A stretch of 20,164 nucleotides of DNA. It comes from a virus. Positions 12,885-19,957 of this stretch are shown one piece after another (position 1 is the first letter of the stretch; every line of letters starts with the position of its first letter). The notes under the pieces are model-generated. The model was not told the origin of the DNA, did no database searches, and was given only the letters and a program-made list of their open reading frames with translations. Made by a program: the position numbers and the translations under genes. The DNA is taken from IMG/VR virus record IMGVR_UViG_3300047480_000387, positions 1-20,164 of that record; one strand, written 5' to 3'.

Positions 12885-13373
12885 TTATGAGGTCGGTTGA
12901 CTCTCGGCAGCAACAGCATCTTTCCATCTTGAGACTATCGCCATGGTTAGGTCTGTGTGCTGAGACCATTCTACACGAGCAGTTCCTAATAGACCTCGTT
13001 TGGAGAACTCCTCCACAGCGATTTCTATAAGAACTCTTGTGTATACCCTGTTTCCGCCTACTTTCTCGCCATTTAAGGTCTTAGAACGTAGACGATAAGG
13101 GGCTCTTGGGAGATACCCCTTCTTTTCCCACGAACGGATGCTAATGATGCTCTTTTCAAGAGCCTTAGCCATAGCACCTATCGTGAAAACTTCGGTTTCT
13201 TTTCCGTTGAGATGTTTCATAATTGGGTTTTCATCCCAAACAGTTTCATCGTAAGAACGGCGTTTACGTTGTGCTTTTGGATTTACTTCACGACGCTTTT
13301 GCTTTGACCCAGGTTTGTATTCAAGGTCAGCAAAGGCTCTTTCAATCTCATCGTCACTACGTAGACCAGCCAT
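12885..13373 (-). CDS. MerR-type helix-turn-helix DNA-binding protein (162 aa)
   Basis: Residues 63-90 (FTIGAMAKALEKS then ISIRSWEKKGYLPR) match the winged HTH of MerR and excisionase-like proteins, with a wing at about 91-112 (RSKTLNGEKVGGNRVYT). The N-terminal 45 residues are basic and probably disordered (KQKRREVNPKAQRKRRS). No cysteine metal sensor or effector domain follows; only about 45 residues remain. It lies two bases after the preceding gene and just before the SSB gene, so it may regulate the replication operon or bind origin DNA. The upstream ribosome binding site is weak (aagaag). Confidence 0.8.
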   Translation of the reverse strand: MAGLRSDDEIERAFADLEYKPGSKQKRREVNPKAQRKRRSYDETVWDENPIMKHLNGKETEVFTIGAMAKALEKSIISIRSWEKKGYLPRAPYRLRSKTLNGEKVGGNRVYTRVLIEIAVEEFSKRGLLGTARVEWSQHTDLTMAIVSRWKDAVAAESQPTS

Positions 13374-13375
13374 GA

Positions 13376-13816
13376 TTACTTCTTACTTAACATTAGTGCC
13401 CAAACAATTTTGCCTGGGAACATCTCATCAACTTCTTCTTCTGTTAGCAACCCTTCATAAAGAGCAGCCATCAAAGCATCTTCATCTACAACAGTGATTG
13501 TCTTGTAAAGACGGTCTTGAAGATTTTTTGCTGTAATGATGTCATTAGCAATGTCTTCATTGATTTTTCTAGTTACTCGCTTTTGCTTTTGCAAAGACAC
13601 GTAACCATCAATCTCTTCAGGCAGTTCAAGCCACATGTTGCCTTTATCGTCTTCAAAACCTTCGGCTTCAATCTTTGCAAACAATGCAGCCTTTAGTTCT
13701 TTCTGACGTGCTTCGTAAGTTTCAATGTTCTTTTTAATTGATGAATACTCTTTGGTTTGAGAAACCAAATCATCACCGTTGTTAAAGTCTCTAGGACCGC
13801 CTACTGGAATTGCCAT
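13376..13816 (-). CDS. Hypothetical coiled-coil protein (146 aa)
   Basis: An N-terminal helical stretch at about 18-55 (SQTKEYSSIKKNIETYEARQ) has coiled-coil character. A short beta-like segment follows (GNMWLELPEEIDGYVSLQKQ), then an acidic C-terminal part (VDEDALMAALYEGLLTEEEV) ending in basic residues. No motif points to an enzyme. The start is well supported (GAGGAG seven bases before ATG) and lies ten bases after the SNF2 gene. Its place between an SNF2 helicase and a DNA-binding protein suggests a replication or recombination accessory role, without direct evidence. Confidence 0.8.
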   Translation of the reverse strand: MAIPVGGPRDFNNGDDLVSQTKEYSSIKKNIETYEARQKELKAALFAKIEAEGFEDDKGNMWLELPEEIDGYVSLQKQKRVTRKINEDIANDIITAKNLQDRLYKTITVVDEDALMAALYEGLLTEEEVDEMFPGKIVWALMLSKK

Positions 13817-13826
13817 TTATTTCTCC

Positions 13827-15458
13827 TCATATTTGTTTCTGCATTAGAAAGTTTAAAAGACTACCGACCGTTAAGTCAACGCCTCCCTTTTCATTAATGC
13901 CTTGTCCATCCATTACTGCATCAGCAATAGCGTTTTTTTGGTTTAGCATTTCGTACTGCCGTTCTTCAATTGATTTTTTCATTAAGAAGTCTTGAATAAT
14001 TACTGTCTTCCATTTGCTGGAGGCTCTTCTAATTCTAGAGTTACGTTGAACCGCCGTGCCAGATGACCATGGCAAATCATAGTTCACAAGTAAGTTGGCT
14101 TGTGGGAGGTCAACACCATAGCCACCTGCGTCGCTTGATATGAGCACCCTAACTTCTTTAGAATTTTGGAAGTCTAACTTAGCCTCTTCTTTAGCCTTAG
14201 AATTCATTTCTCCTGAGTAAATACGGCTTTTTATATTCTTCTTTAGAAGTTTGGATTGAATCATGTCCAACATTCCCAGGTAAGTTGTAAAGATAACTAC
14301 CTTAGAATCCTCATCAGTTTCAAGGTGTTCTGCTACATAACTCAGCATTGTATCCAATTTGGGCGAGGTATCACTTAGGTCATCAAGGTAGCCGTCGTCT
14401 GCCAGGGAAGCAGCATACGCACTACCGCCTTTTGCACCTTCTATAGAAATTCGTTCCCCGTCTACTTCAGCCCATCCTTTTTTATATTTAGTTGAACTTT
14501 CAACTAGTAACACAGGGCTGTCACACACCATACGAAGAGCAGTTATCTTGGACATTATGGAACCTCGTAAAGCGTCAGCAGGACTTCCTACTGCGTAACC
14601 TTGTCCATAATGTGCTTCTAAAGAAAATCCAGCACCAAATAAGTTTTGAGCCTCGGTTAGTTCATTCATCAAATCTAAAACAATTTTTTCGTATAAAACT
14701 TTTGATTTTTTATCAAAACTAACAGTTATTGGGTCAAGATGAATAGTGGCGGGCAGATAGGGAGCCACATCAGCATCTGATTGAGCCTTCCTAACTGACG
14801 CTTCTTTAATCTTCTCATGAAGCAATGGAAGATTGCGGTATCTCTGTACCCCGCCAAAATTGTTACGAACGATAAAGGTTTTATCAAACAAATCAAAACG
14901 ACCTAACAACCCTGGCTCTACAAATTGCATGATGCTGTATAACTCTTCTGGCTTACCGTTTTCAATTGGTGTGCCTGTAAGAGCAAACCTAATTGGAACG
15001 TTGGCTGCTAGTTCTTTTACTTTCTTAGTTCGTTTAGACCTGAACCCTTTGATTGCGGTTGCTTCATCGCAGACAATGGCTGAAATCTCTAACCTCTTGA
15101 TTTCATCCCAATCGTTAACTACCGATTCATAATTGACAATAATATAGTCAATAGAGTTAGCACTCCAATTACGACCCATTCCATATTGTTCTTCTCTCTG
15201 TTTCTTAGTTCCGTCAACTACTAGTGGAGTAGAGTTGCTGAACTTTTTTATTTCTGCAGCCCACTGATACTTAAGGCTGGCTAAGGCAATTACCAAAACA
15301 GGTTTTGTTATCTTGCCTAAACTCATCAGGTTCTCAATTGCTGCAATAGTCATGCAGGTTTTACCCAAACCCATTTCGTATGCAACCAGAACTCGACCCC
15401 GTTCCGTCATTTTGTCTACGGCTTCGGGTTGATAAGGCTTTAATGTTCCTGTGAACAT
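13827..15458 (-). CDS. SNF2-type superfamily 2 helicase/ATPase (543 aa)
   Basis: Motifs appear in order: LKPYQPEAVDKM Q-like start, Walker A EMGLGKT at 28-34, motif II DEAT at 131-134, motif III LTGTPIENG at 160-168, then the second RecA-like domain with KVVIFTTYLGMLD (386-398), GYGVDLPQANLLVNYDLPW (447-465) and a motif VI variant Q471RNSRIRR. The GTPIEN and DLPWSS features are typical of SNF2 proteins. Phage members translocate on duplex DNA and are thought to aid recombination, fork restart or removal of bound proteins. The ATG overlaps the stop of the small upstream gene (TAATG). No nuclease domain is fused. Confidence 0.93.
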   Translation of the reverse strand: MFTGTLKPYQPEAVDKMTERGRVLVAYEMGLGKTCMTIAAIENLMSLGKITKPVLVIALASLKYQWAAEIKKFSNSTPLVVDGTKKQREEQYGMGRNWSANSIDYIIVNYESVVNDWDEIKRLEISAIVCDEATAIKGFRSKRTKKVKELAANVPIRFALTGTPIENGKPEELYSIMQFVEPGLLGRFDLFDKTFIVRNNFGGVQRYRNLPLLHEKIKEASVRKAQSDADVAPYLPATIHLDPITVSFDKKSKVLYEKIVLDLMNELTEAQNLFGAGFSLEAHYGQGYAVGSPADALRGSIMSKITALRMVCDSPVLLVESSTKYKKGWAEVDGERISIEGAKGGSAYAASLADDGYLDDLSDTSPKLDTMLSYVAEHLETDEDSKVVIFTTYLGMLDMIQSKLLKKNIKSRIYSGEMNSKAKEEAKLDFQNSKEVRVLISSDAGGYGVDLPQANLLVNYDLPWSSGTAVQRNSRIRRASSKWKTVIIQDFLMKKSIEERQYEMLNQKNAIADAVMDGQGINEKGGVDLTVGSLLNFLMQKQI

Positions 15459-15583
15459 TATTCGAAGTCTGGCTCTTCCTGAGCACCACAGCCGTCATCA
15501 ATACAGCCGTAATCGCCACAATAGTCACAACGGAAAATGTCTTCATCTCCGTCAAACTCTTTTACTACATCATTGCTTGACAA
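15458..15583 (-). CDS. Four-cysteine microprotein (41 aa), TTG start
   Basis: After an acidic lead (VVKEFDGDEDIF), four cysteines with spacing C19-x2-C22-x4-C27-x4-C32 are followed by an acidic tail (EEPDFE). This looks like a minimal zinc-binding module. The frame opens with TTG at 15583, six bases after AAGGAG, and overlaps the primase end by 14 bases; it ends in TAATG with the SNF2 gene. The ribosome binding site and the fact that it exactly fills the 111-base space between two genes make it credible. Lying between primase and SNF2 helicase, it may be a replisome accessory. Confidence 0.68.
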   Translation of the reverse strand: MSSNDVVKEFDGDEDIFRCDYCGDYGCIDDGCGAQEEPDFE

Positions 15584-16538
15584 GATAGGCTCCTTCTCCA
15601 TAAATCATGTCTCTTGCATTTTCTAACCCAAAACGAATGTCTTCTGCAGTCATTTCTCCTGGGTCTTTTGCAGGTAATCCGTTATAGTTAAAAAACTTTA
15701 CCTCTATACCGTACTTCCTAGCACTGACAATTAAAGACTCACAGGCTTTTCTTCCTGCTTCATCTAAGTTTGGATTGTCAAAGGCTGCAATTACAGACTC
15801 ACTGGAACGGATTAGTTTTAACTGAGCATCACTAACAATTGCTCCAAAAGTTGCAACAGCCCCTTTTACTCCCACAGTTTCTAATCTAACTACATCTAAT
15901 GGAGATTCGACAACAACGACACGGTGTTTATCCATGTGCTGTACTCCAAATAACGTAGATGATTTCTTTACTCCTGTAGGCCTGTTTTTAAATCCTTTGG
16001 TTGCATGAGACTTTTCTTGCCAACCCATAAGTTCATGAGTGTGTGGGTCTCTAATAACTAAAATCCATTTGTCTTTATCCCAAAGAACTTCATATTTTTC
16101 TGCAGCCTCAGCACTAAGGCTTTTGTAACGTAAAGCCCATTCAGGAGGAGCAGTAAACAAAGCAAGTCTTGCTTCTGACATAGGTATTGGTTTTGGTAAC
16201 GAAACGTAATCTGGCATGCTCTTCAAACGATTACCAAGTTCTTCAACGGTAATCTCTTGAATATTGGCAAGCCACTCTTTTACTTGCTCATAATCAATTA
16301 CATCGTCATCTTCGTAAAACTCTTTAACATGACCTACTAAAGAAAAAACGCTTCCTTTAAACCCACAAGAAAAACATATATGAGCACCTGTTTCTTGGTT
16401 TATCCACCAAGAAGGATTGGCATCGTCTTTGCCCAACATACGTCGGTGCATAGGACAGTGACCCAATATTTCTGAACCACGTTCACGAATAACTTCAATG
16501 TTTAGTGTTGTTAATACTTCTTTGATATCAAAACTCAT
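15570..16538 (-). CDS. DnaG-type DNA primase (322 aa)
   Basis: An N-terminal CHC2-type zinc finger is formed by C28, H31, C55 and C58 (GHCPMH ... ICFSCGFKG). A TOPRIM domain follows: E211 in VVVVESPLD, then FDNPNLDEAGRKA (253-265) holding the acidic pair, and KDPGEM at 291-296. The protein is about half the length of bacterial DnaG and lacks the C-terminal helicase-binding domain, as is common in phages. It makes RNA primers for the phage replisome. The ATG overlaps the stop of the DnaB-like helicase as ATGA, so the two are made together. Confidence 0.93.
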   Translation of the reverse strand: MSFDIKEVLTTLNIEVIRERGSEILGHCPMHRRMLGKDDANPSWWINQETGAHICFSCGFKGSVFSLVGHVKEFYEDDDVIDYEQVKEWLANIQEITVEELGNRLKSMPDYVSLPKPIPMSEARLALFTAPPEWALRYKSLSAEAAEKYEVLWDKDKWILVIRDPHTHELMGWQEKSHATKGFKNRPTGVKKSSTLFGVQHMDKHRVVVVESPLDVVRLETVGVKGAVATFGAIVSDAQLKLIRSSESVIAAFDNPNLDEAGRKACESLIVSARKYGIEVKFFNYNGLPAKDPGEMTAEDIRFGLENARDMIYGEGAYLVKQ

Positions 16539-17788
16539 GGCATTAGTCCTCGTTTACAAACTGAACATGAAGCCATCTTTGTTTCTTCATGGAAGCAGCC
16601 TGTCTCCCAGTTCCAAGTAAGGGTTGTCTCACTTGGAGCACAGTTACGGCTTGCTACTATCTTCAGGTTTCGTAAGTCATCATAATCAGGTACTGGTTCA
16701 AGACCTAAGATGACATCGGAGTCTTGGAAGAAAGAAGATGAATAACCGATGGAATCTGCGGTTACTTTTCCACCCTTCATTTTCCATAGAAGAGTTTGAG
16801 TAGTGACAACTACAGGAATGTCATGACGTTGTGCTAAACGTTTTAGTGAACGAGTGACATTCGTAATGGATTGTGGTGTGTTCATCTCGCCAGTCATTTC
16901 ATCCATCATGAGATAAACACCGTCAACAAATACAATGTCTGGTTTTAATTTTGAGATAGACGCAGATAAAGAAGCAACGGTTAGACCGTTAACAGCATCA
17001 ACAAGATGAAATGAGTTTTTCATCTGGTCCATGTCTTTTAACATATCCATATAACGCTGTTCTTCATCTTGGAATAATTTTCCACGCCGTAAACGACCAT
17101 GCGAAACTTTGGCACGAATACCATCGTGACGTTGCTGTTGTTCACGGTTAGTCATCTCAAATGACTGGAACATTGGAACCTTGCCGTTTTGATGCACGTG
17201 AATCGCTACAGCAAGGGCTATCTGTGACTTACCAGTTTTAGGTGGAGCAATTACTGTTACTAATTGTCCCCCTTGCAATCCAGCAGTTGCTTCATCAATT
17301 TTGTCGAAGCCTGTTGGAATACCAATCATTGTGTGATTTGCTAATGCTTGATACTCAGCAAATCGTGCTTCTGCATCTTTTGTTAAATCAAGTTCGTTAG
17401 TTCCTTGAACACCTGAAGTATTTACTCTGGTGATTGCTGCTTCCATTGCAACCAATGCACCTTCGTGGTCATTGGAAGTAAGTTTGTCAATTGCAGATTC
17501 AAGTCCTTGTCGAACTAATAGTCTGCGACGAAATGCAACGGCTTGGTCAACAAGAAAATCTAAAGAGTCTTGTACATCTAAAACTTTATAAGTTGGGTAA
17601 TGGTCTTTAACAGTAACTGCTGTTGGGACCTCGGAGTATTCCCCATAATGTTTAATTACAAATCGCCATACCTTGGCGTTATCTTCATCTAAAAACCAAT
17701 CGGCTGTTACGCCACGTTGCAGCACAGGCAAAATGTCTCTGTCACGAATTACTTTACTGACAAGACGATGCTCGTTATCTGCTGCCAC
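16535..17788 (-). CDS. DnaB-like replicative helicase (417 aa)
   Basis: A DnaB N-terminal-like helical domain (about 1-115) is followed by the RecA-like motor: Walker A APPKTGKS at 181-188, E211 in FQSFEMTNRE, Walker B IVFVDG at 285-290, VTTQ with Q331, and VASRN with R381. The C-terminus carries an unusual tail with C398-F-H400 and C408-x2-C411 that could form a zinc knuckle. It unwinds DNA at the fork as a hexamer and should be loaded by the AAA+ protein at 18512-19231. The start is GTG at 17788, with AGAGGAG eight bases upstream; a 14-base gap separates it from the preceding gene. Confidence 0.93.
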   Translation of the reverse strand: MAADNEHRLVSKVIRDRDILPVLQRGVTADWFLDEDNAKVWRFVIKHYGEYSEVPTAVTVKDHYPTYKVLDVQDSLDFLVDQAVAFRRRLLVRQGLESAIDKLTSNDHEGALVAMEAAITRVNTSGVQGTNELDLTKDAEARFAEYQALANHTMIGIPTGFDKIDEATAGLQGGQLVTVIAPPKTGKSQIALAVAIHVHQNGKVPMFQSFEMTNREQQQRHDGIRAKVSHGRLRRGKLFQDEEQRYMDMLKDMDQMKNSFHLVDAVNGLTVASLSASISKLKPDIVFVDGVYLMMDEMTGEMNTPQSITNVTRSLKRLAQRHDIPVVVTTQTLLWKMKGGKVTADSIGYSSSFFQDSDVILGLEPVPDYDDLRNLKIVASRNCAPSETTLTWNWETGCFHEETKMASCSVCKRGLMP

Positions 17789-17802
17789 TTTTTATACTCC
17801 TC

Positions 17803-18219
17803 TTACAAATTATCTAGTTCTATTCCCCATGAACCATACATCGCAACTCTACTACGGATGTCTACGACACCTCGCAAATTTACTCTATACGGCAAGTCGT
17901 CCACAAGTTCCTGTGTGACGCTGTATATCTGTGCAAAATTAAAAGGGTTTCCTCCTCTCCTGTCAAGAATTTCCATCACTCTGTCTAAAGAAGATTGATT
18001 CCAACCTTCTTCTTCAATACCAGCAAGTTCTACTGATAACCCATAACGGTTTGTAATAATCCAAAGTTTGGCTACAGCCTCTTTGTTTATATTTTTAACC
18101 TGCAAAGAAGTTGTAGATTTAAATAACTTCTTTTCGGTTACTTCTTCGGCTAATGCAACAACGTCTGCTAAAACAATTATTCGTGCAGGTGTTTCATTAG
18201 ATATGTCGCCATTTTTCAC
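17803..18219 (-). CDS. Hypothetical protein, possibly a degenerate HAD-like fold (138 aa)
   Basis: I cannot assign this protein firmly. It has alternating strands and helices: IIVLADVVALAEE (14-26), LWIITNRYG (52-60) and RGVVDIRSRVAMYGSWGI (116-133). The order of a strand with Asp, a strand ending TNR, and VVDIRS...YGS-GI recalls the HAD phosphatase motifs, but the DxD nucleophile pair is absent. If it is HAD-like it is probably inactive. The start is GTG, overlapping the SWIM gene's stop as GTGA, with AGAGG just upstream. It lies between SWIM protein and helicase, in what is evidently a co-translated group. Confidence 0.75.
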   Translation of the reverse strand: MKNGDISNETPARIIVLADVVALAEEVTEKKLFKSTTSLQVKNINKEAVAKLWIITNRYGLSVELAGIEEEGWNQSSLDRVMEILDRRGGNPFNFAQIYSVTQELVDDLPYRVNLRGVVDIRSRVAMYGSWGIELDNL

Positions 18220-18515
18220 AGCACCTCTACCCTTGCATATTTCAAAACAAATTCACGAAATGCCTGAGCGTTTTCGTTTGCTTTTTCAGCCACTTCTTCT
18301 GGAACGTTATCTGGCACAAGTATCGCATAGTGCCCATCGTTTTCTGCCATACGTTGTTTTACGAAGTCAGTGTGCTTGCAAGAGTTGCGGATTTTAAAGG
18401 AAGGGCATGTGCAACGTGCTTCAGGGTCATCAGGACGAAGTGATACCTCGTACACACCTGTAGGTGACAAGAATACTTGAACCGTACGCCATGCTTCCAA
18501 TTTTGAGCCTTTCAT
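18216..18515 (-). CDS. SWIM zinc-finger protein (99 aa)
   Basis: The SWIM pattern C35-x-C37-x8-C46-x-H48 (CTCPSFKIRNSCKH) is present after a beta-hairpin-like lead (TVQVFLSPTGVYEVSLRP). A charged helical C-terminus follows (EEVAEKANENAQAFREFVLKYA). SWIM domains bind DNA or proteins and occur in SWI2/SNF2 enzymes, transposases and recombination mediators (Shu complex). The phage encodes an SNF2 helicase without a SWIM domain nearby, so a partnership in trans is possible but unproven. The start has GGAGG eight bases upstream and overlaps the helicase-loader stop as ATGA. Confidence 0.85.
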   Translation of the reverse strand: MKGSKLEAWRTVQVFLSPTGVYEVSLRPDDPEARCTCPSFKIRNSCKHTDFVKQRMAENDGHYAILVPDNVPEEVAEKANENAQAFREFVLKYARVEVL

Positions 18516-19231
18516 GCTCTTGCCCTCCGTAAGTCTTTGTTAGCGAGTCGAACTCTATGGAACGCTTCGTTAGCAAAACTAGCCATCGCCATGCTGTATT
18601 TGGCTGACCAATTTTCCAGCATCTCGTTAGTTGTGACTATTGTAGGTAAAGCCCTGTCATAACGACTGCGTAAAATCTCATCGAATGATGTGTCGTCATA
18701 CTTAGAGCCGTACTCTTTTCCTAAATCATCAAGAATTAACACTCTTACATTTAACCAGTCTTCTTTTGCACGTCCATGAAACCCCTCAATTTCACGAGTC
18801 AGTTCTCGTTTTTCTTCAGGGTCTGCATCAAATGTTGCTTTCTTACGTGAAAGAAACTCAGGATACGTTAAGTAATAAATCGGACGAGAAACCATTCCAA
18901 AATCAGAGTTCCCGTTGTACTTTAAAATGTTTTTTGCTTCGTCACCTTCTGGTAAACGACGAATGAATTCCATAGCAGCAACTACAGCGTGTGTAGTTTT
19001 ACCGAGTCCAGGCCCGCCATCAAACAAGAGGCCAACTCCAGTTAGCCCTAGACCACCAACTTGTTTGATGACAGACCCAGAGCCTAAATCCTCTAGCCAT
19101 TCTTCAACGACTTGAGGAAACTCGGTAATCATGTCAGAAGGCTCTAAGCCCATAAATCTGCGTGGAATATTTGAATTACGTAAAATCCAGTGCCTCTTTA
19201 AGGAGTCTAACTCCGATACGTCATACGCCAT
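18512..19231 (-). CDS. DnaC-like AAA+ helicase loader (239 aa)
   Basis: The AAA+ motifs are Walker A GGPGLGKT at 72-79, Walker B VLILDDLG at 164-171, sensor 1 TIVTTN at 197-202, and a late arginine pair R226/R228 (FHRVRL). Length and the DDLGKE signature match DnaC/DnaI-type loaders, which place the DnaB hexamer on DNA. The target helicase is encoded two genes downstream. The ATG at 19231 is chosen because AAGGA lies five bases upstream; it overlaps the preceding gene by 11 bases, and an in-frame TTG at 19258 has poorer support. Confidence 0.92.
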   Translation of the reverse strand: MAYDVSELDSLKRHWILRNSNIPRRFMGLEPSDMITEFPQVVEEWLEDLGSGSVIKQVGGLGLTGVGLLFDGGPGLGKTTHAVVAAMEFIRRLPEGDEAKNILKYNGNSDFGMVSRPIYYLTYPEFLSRKKATFDADPEEKRELTREIEGFHGRAKEDWLNVRVLILDDLGKEYGSKYDDTSFDEILRSRYDRALPTIVTTNEMLENWSAKYSMAMASFANEAFHRVRLANKDLRRARA

Positions 19232-19409
19232 CTTTTTCCTTAAACCATTTCCCGTCAAACGTAAATCCTGTTGGACGAATAGTTATTACGAAATAATCTT
19301 CTTTGCCTAAAAAAAGAACCCATACAACTAACTTCAGTATGTAATGTTTCCATTTTGGCATTTCGACAACTACCAGTGCAGGTAGGTCTTCTTTCTTTTT
19401 TCTAGGCAT
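19221..19409 (-). CDS. Small basic hypothetical protein with hydrophobic strand (62 aa)
   Basis: A basic start (MPRKKKEDL) leads into PALVVVEMPKWKHYILKLVVWVLFLG and then an aromatic, charged C-terminus (ITIRPTGFTFDGKWFKEKDG). The hydrophobic stretch is only about a dozen residues and alternates with Lys/His, so it is more likely buried strands of a small beta fold than a membrane anchor. The ATG at 19409 is preferred over a TTG at 19424; AAAGGG is five bases upstream of the ATG. It overlaps both neighbours. Function unknown. Confidence 0.72.
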   Translation of the reverse strand: MPRKKKEDLPALVVVEMPKWKHYILKLVVWVLFLGKEDYFVITIRPTGFTFDGKWFKEKDGV

Positions 19410-19575
19410 TGGTCCCTTTACCAATCTTTGGCAGGGTTACAACTATCCAGTAGTACCAAAAATATCCCGACCATGATGGTGCAGGTGAATAATCATCAAA
19501 CACCATACGCTTAAACCATCTGTACTGGGGCTTTCTATCTGCACCTGCTAATCGCATATCAACTACTCTAATCAT
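19402..19575 (-). CDS. Small aromatic-rich hypothetical protein (57 aa)
   Basis: The gene is defined by an ATG at 19575 with AAGGAG five bases upstream, an ATGA overlap with the preceding gene and a stop at 19402 that overlaps the next gene. The protein is basic and rich in Trp/Tyr/Phe, with a segment SGYFWYYWIVVTLPK (about 36-50) that might be a short membrane-associated patch. No family is recognised. It exactly fills the space between two genes, which supports it being real despite its size. Confidence 0.68.
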   Translation of the reverse strand: MIRVVDMRLAGADRKPQYRWFKRMVFDDYSPAPSWSGYFWYYWIVVTLPKIGKGTNA

Positions 19576-19790
19576 TCCAACTCCTTAGTGATAGCAACAA
19601 TAGTCTGGCAGGGATACGCTTGTAGCCCATCACCAAAAAAACAGGCACTACATAGATGTTCGTGTCCTTTTACTGGTTTATGCAATTCAACTACTGCACG
19701 AAGCATTGCAAATACCTTAGGTTCATCTTGAACTTGGTCAAAGTGTGCTTCGTAATCAGTGAACTTTTCTAACAACTCATCGTGTGTCAT
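19572..19790 (-). CDS. Hypothetical protein with Cys motif (72 aa)
   Basis: An acidic helical N-terminus (THDELLEKFTDYEAHFDQVQ) is followed by H43/H45-L-C47-x2-C50-x10-C61 (LCSACFFGD ... YPCQT). Small proteins with this CxxC...YPC-T end are frequent in actinophage genomes and may bind one zinc ion, but their role is not known. The ATG at 19790 overlaps the FmdB-like stop as ATGA, with GGGGAGG just three bases ahead; a TTG at 19802 is an alternative start. It is part of the tightly packed small-gene run upstream of the helicase loader. Confidence 0.75.
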   Translation of the reverse strand: MTHDELLEKFTDYEAHFDQVQDEPKVFAMLRAVVELHKPVKGHEHLCSACFFGDGLQAYPCQTIVAITKELE

Positions 19791-19957
19791 TGGCCTCCCC
19801 AACCTCCACCTTTAAATTGAACTGCAGGTGGTGTGTAAACCTTAACCATTAAGTTACCGCAACGTTCACACTTAGGACGTTCAGTAGAGTCAAAAGTTAA
19901 ATGAAGTTCCACAATACTTCCCTCGCATGTGTTGCATTTGAAATCGTATTTAGGCAT
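19787..19957 (-). CDS. FmdB-like zinc-ribbon protein (56 aa)
   Basis: The protein has two knuckles C8-x2-C11 and C30-x2-C33 with an intervening beta hairpin (GSIVELHLTFDSTERPK), and ends in the family-typical AVQFKGGGWGG. This matches small FmdB-type regulatory zinc ribbons, common in Actinobacteria and their phages; the founding protein was proposed to regulate a formamidase operon, but most members have no known function. The ATG overlaps the preceding gene by eight bases and the stop overlaps the next gene by four. It is short and complete. Confidence 0.8.
   Translation of the reverse strand: MPKYDFKCNTCEGSIVELHLTFDSTERPKCERCGNLMVKVYTPPAVQFKGGGWGGQ

Noticed and set aside
12842-12919. Longer N-terminal extension of the SSB gene by upstream in-frame non-ATG starts.
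   Set aside because: It would overlap the HTH gene and adds a sequence (RPHNQPSAKAS) unlike the protein; the ATG at 12841 begins the natural N-terminus.
14833-15132. A 99-codon plus-strand frame.
   Set aside because: It is wholly antisense to the conserved ATPase domain of the SNF2 helicase and has no ribosome binding site.
15361-15555. A 64-codon minus-strand frame with a hydrophobic start (MKTFSVVTIVAITAV), looking like a membrane protein.
   Set aside because: It is a frame-shifted reading of the 41-residue cysteine protein and the start of the SNF2 gene, both of which have better signals.
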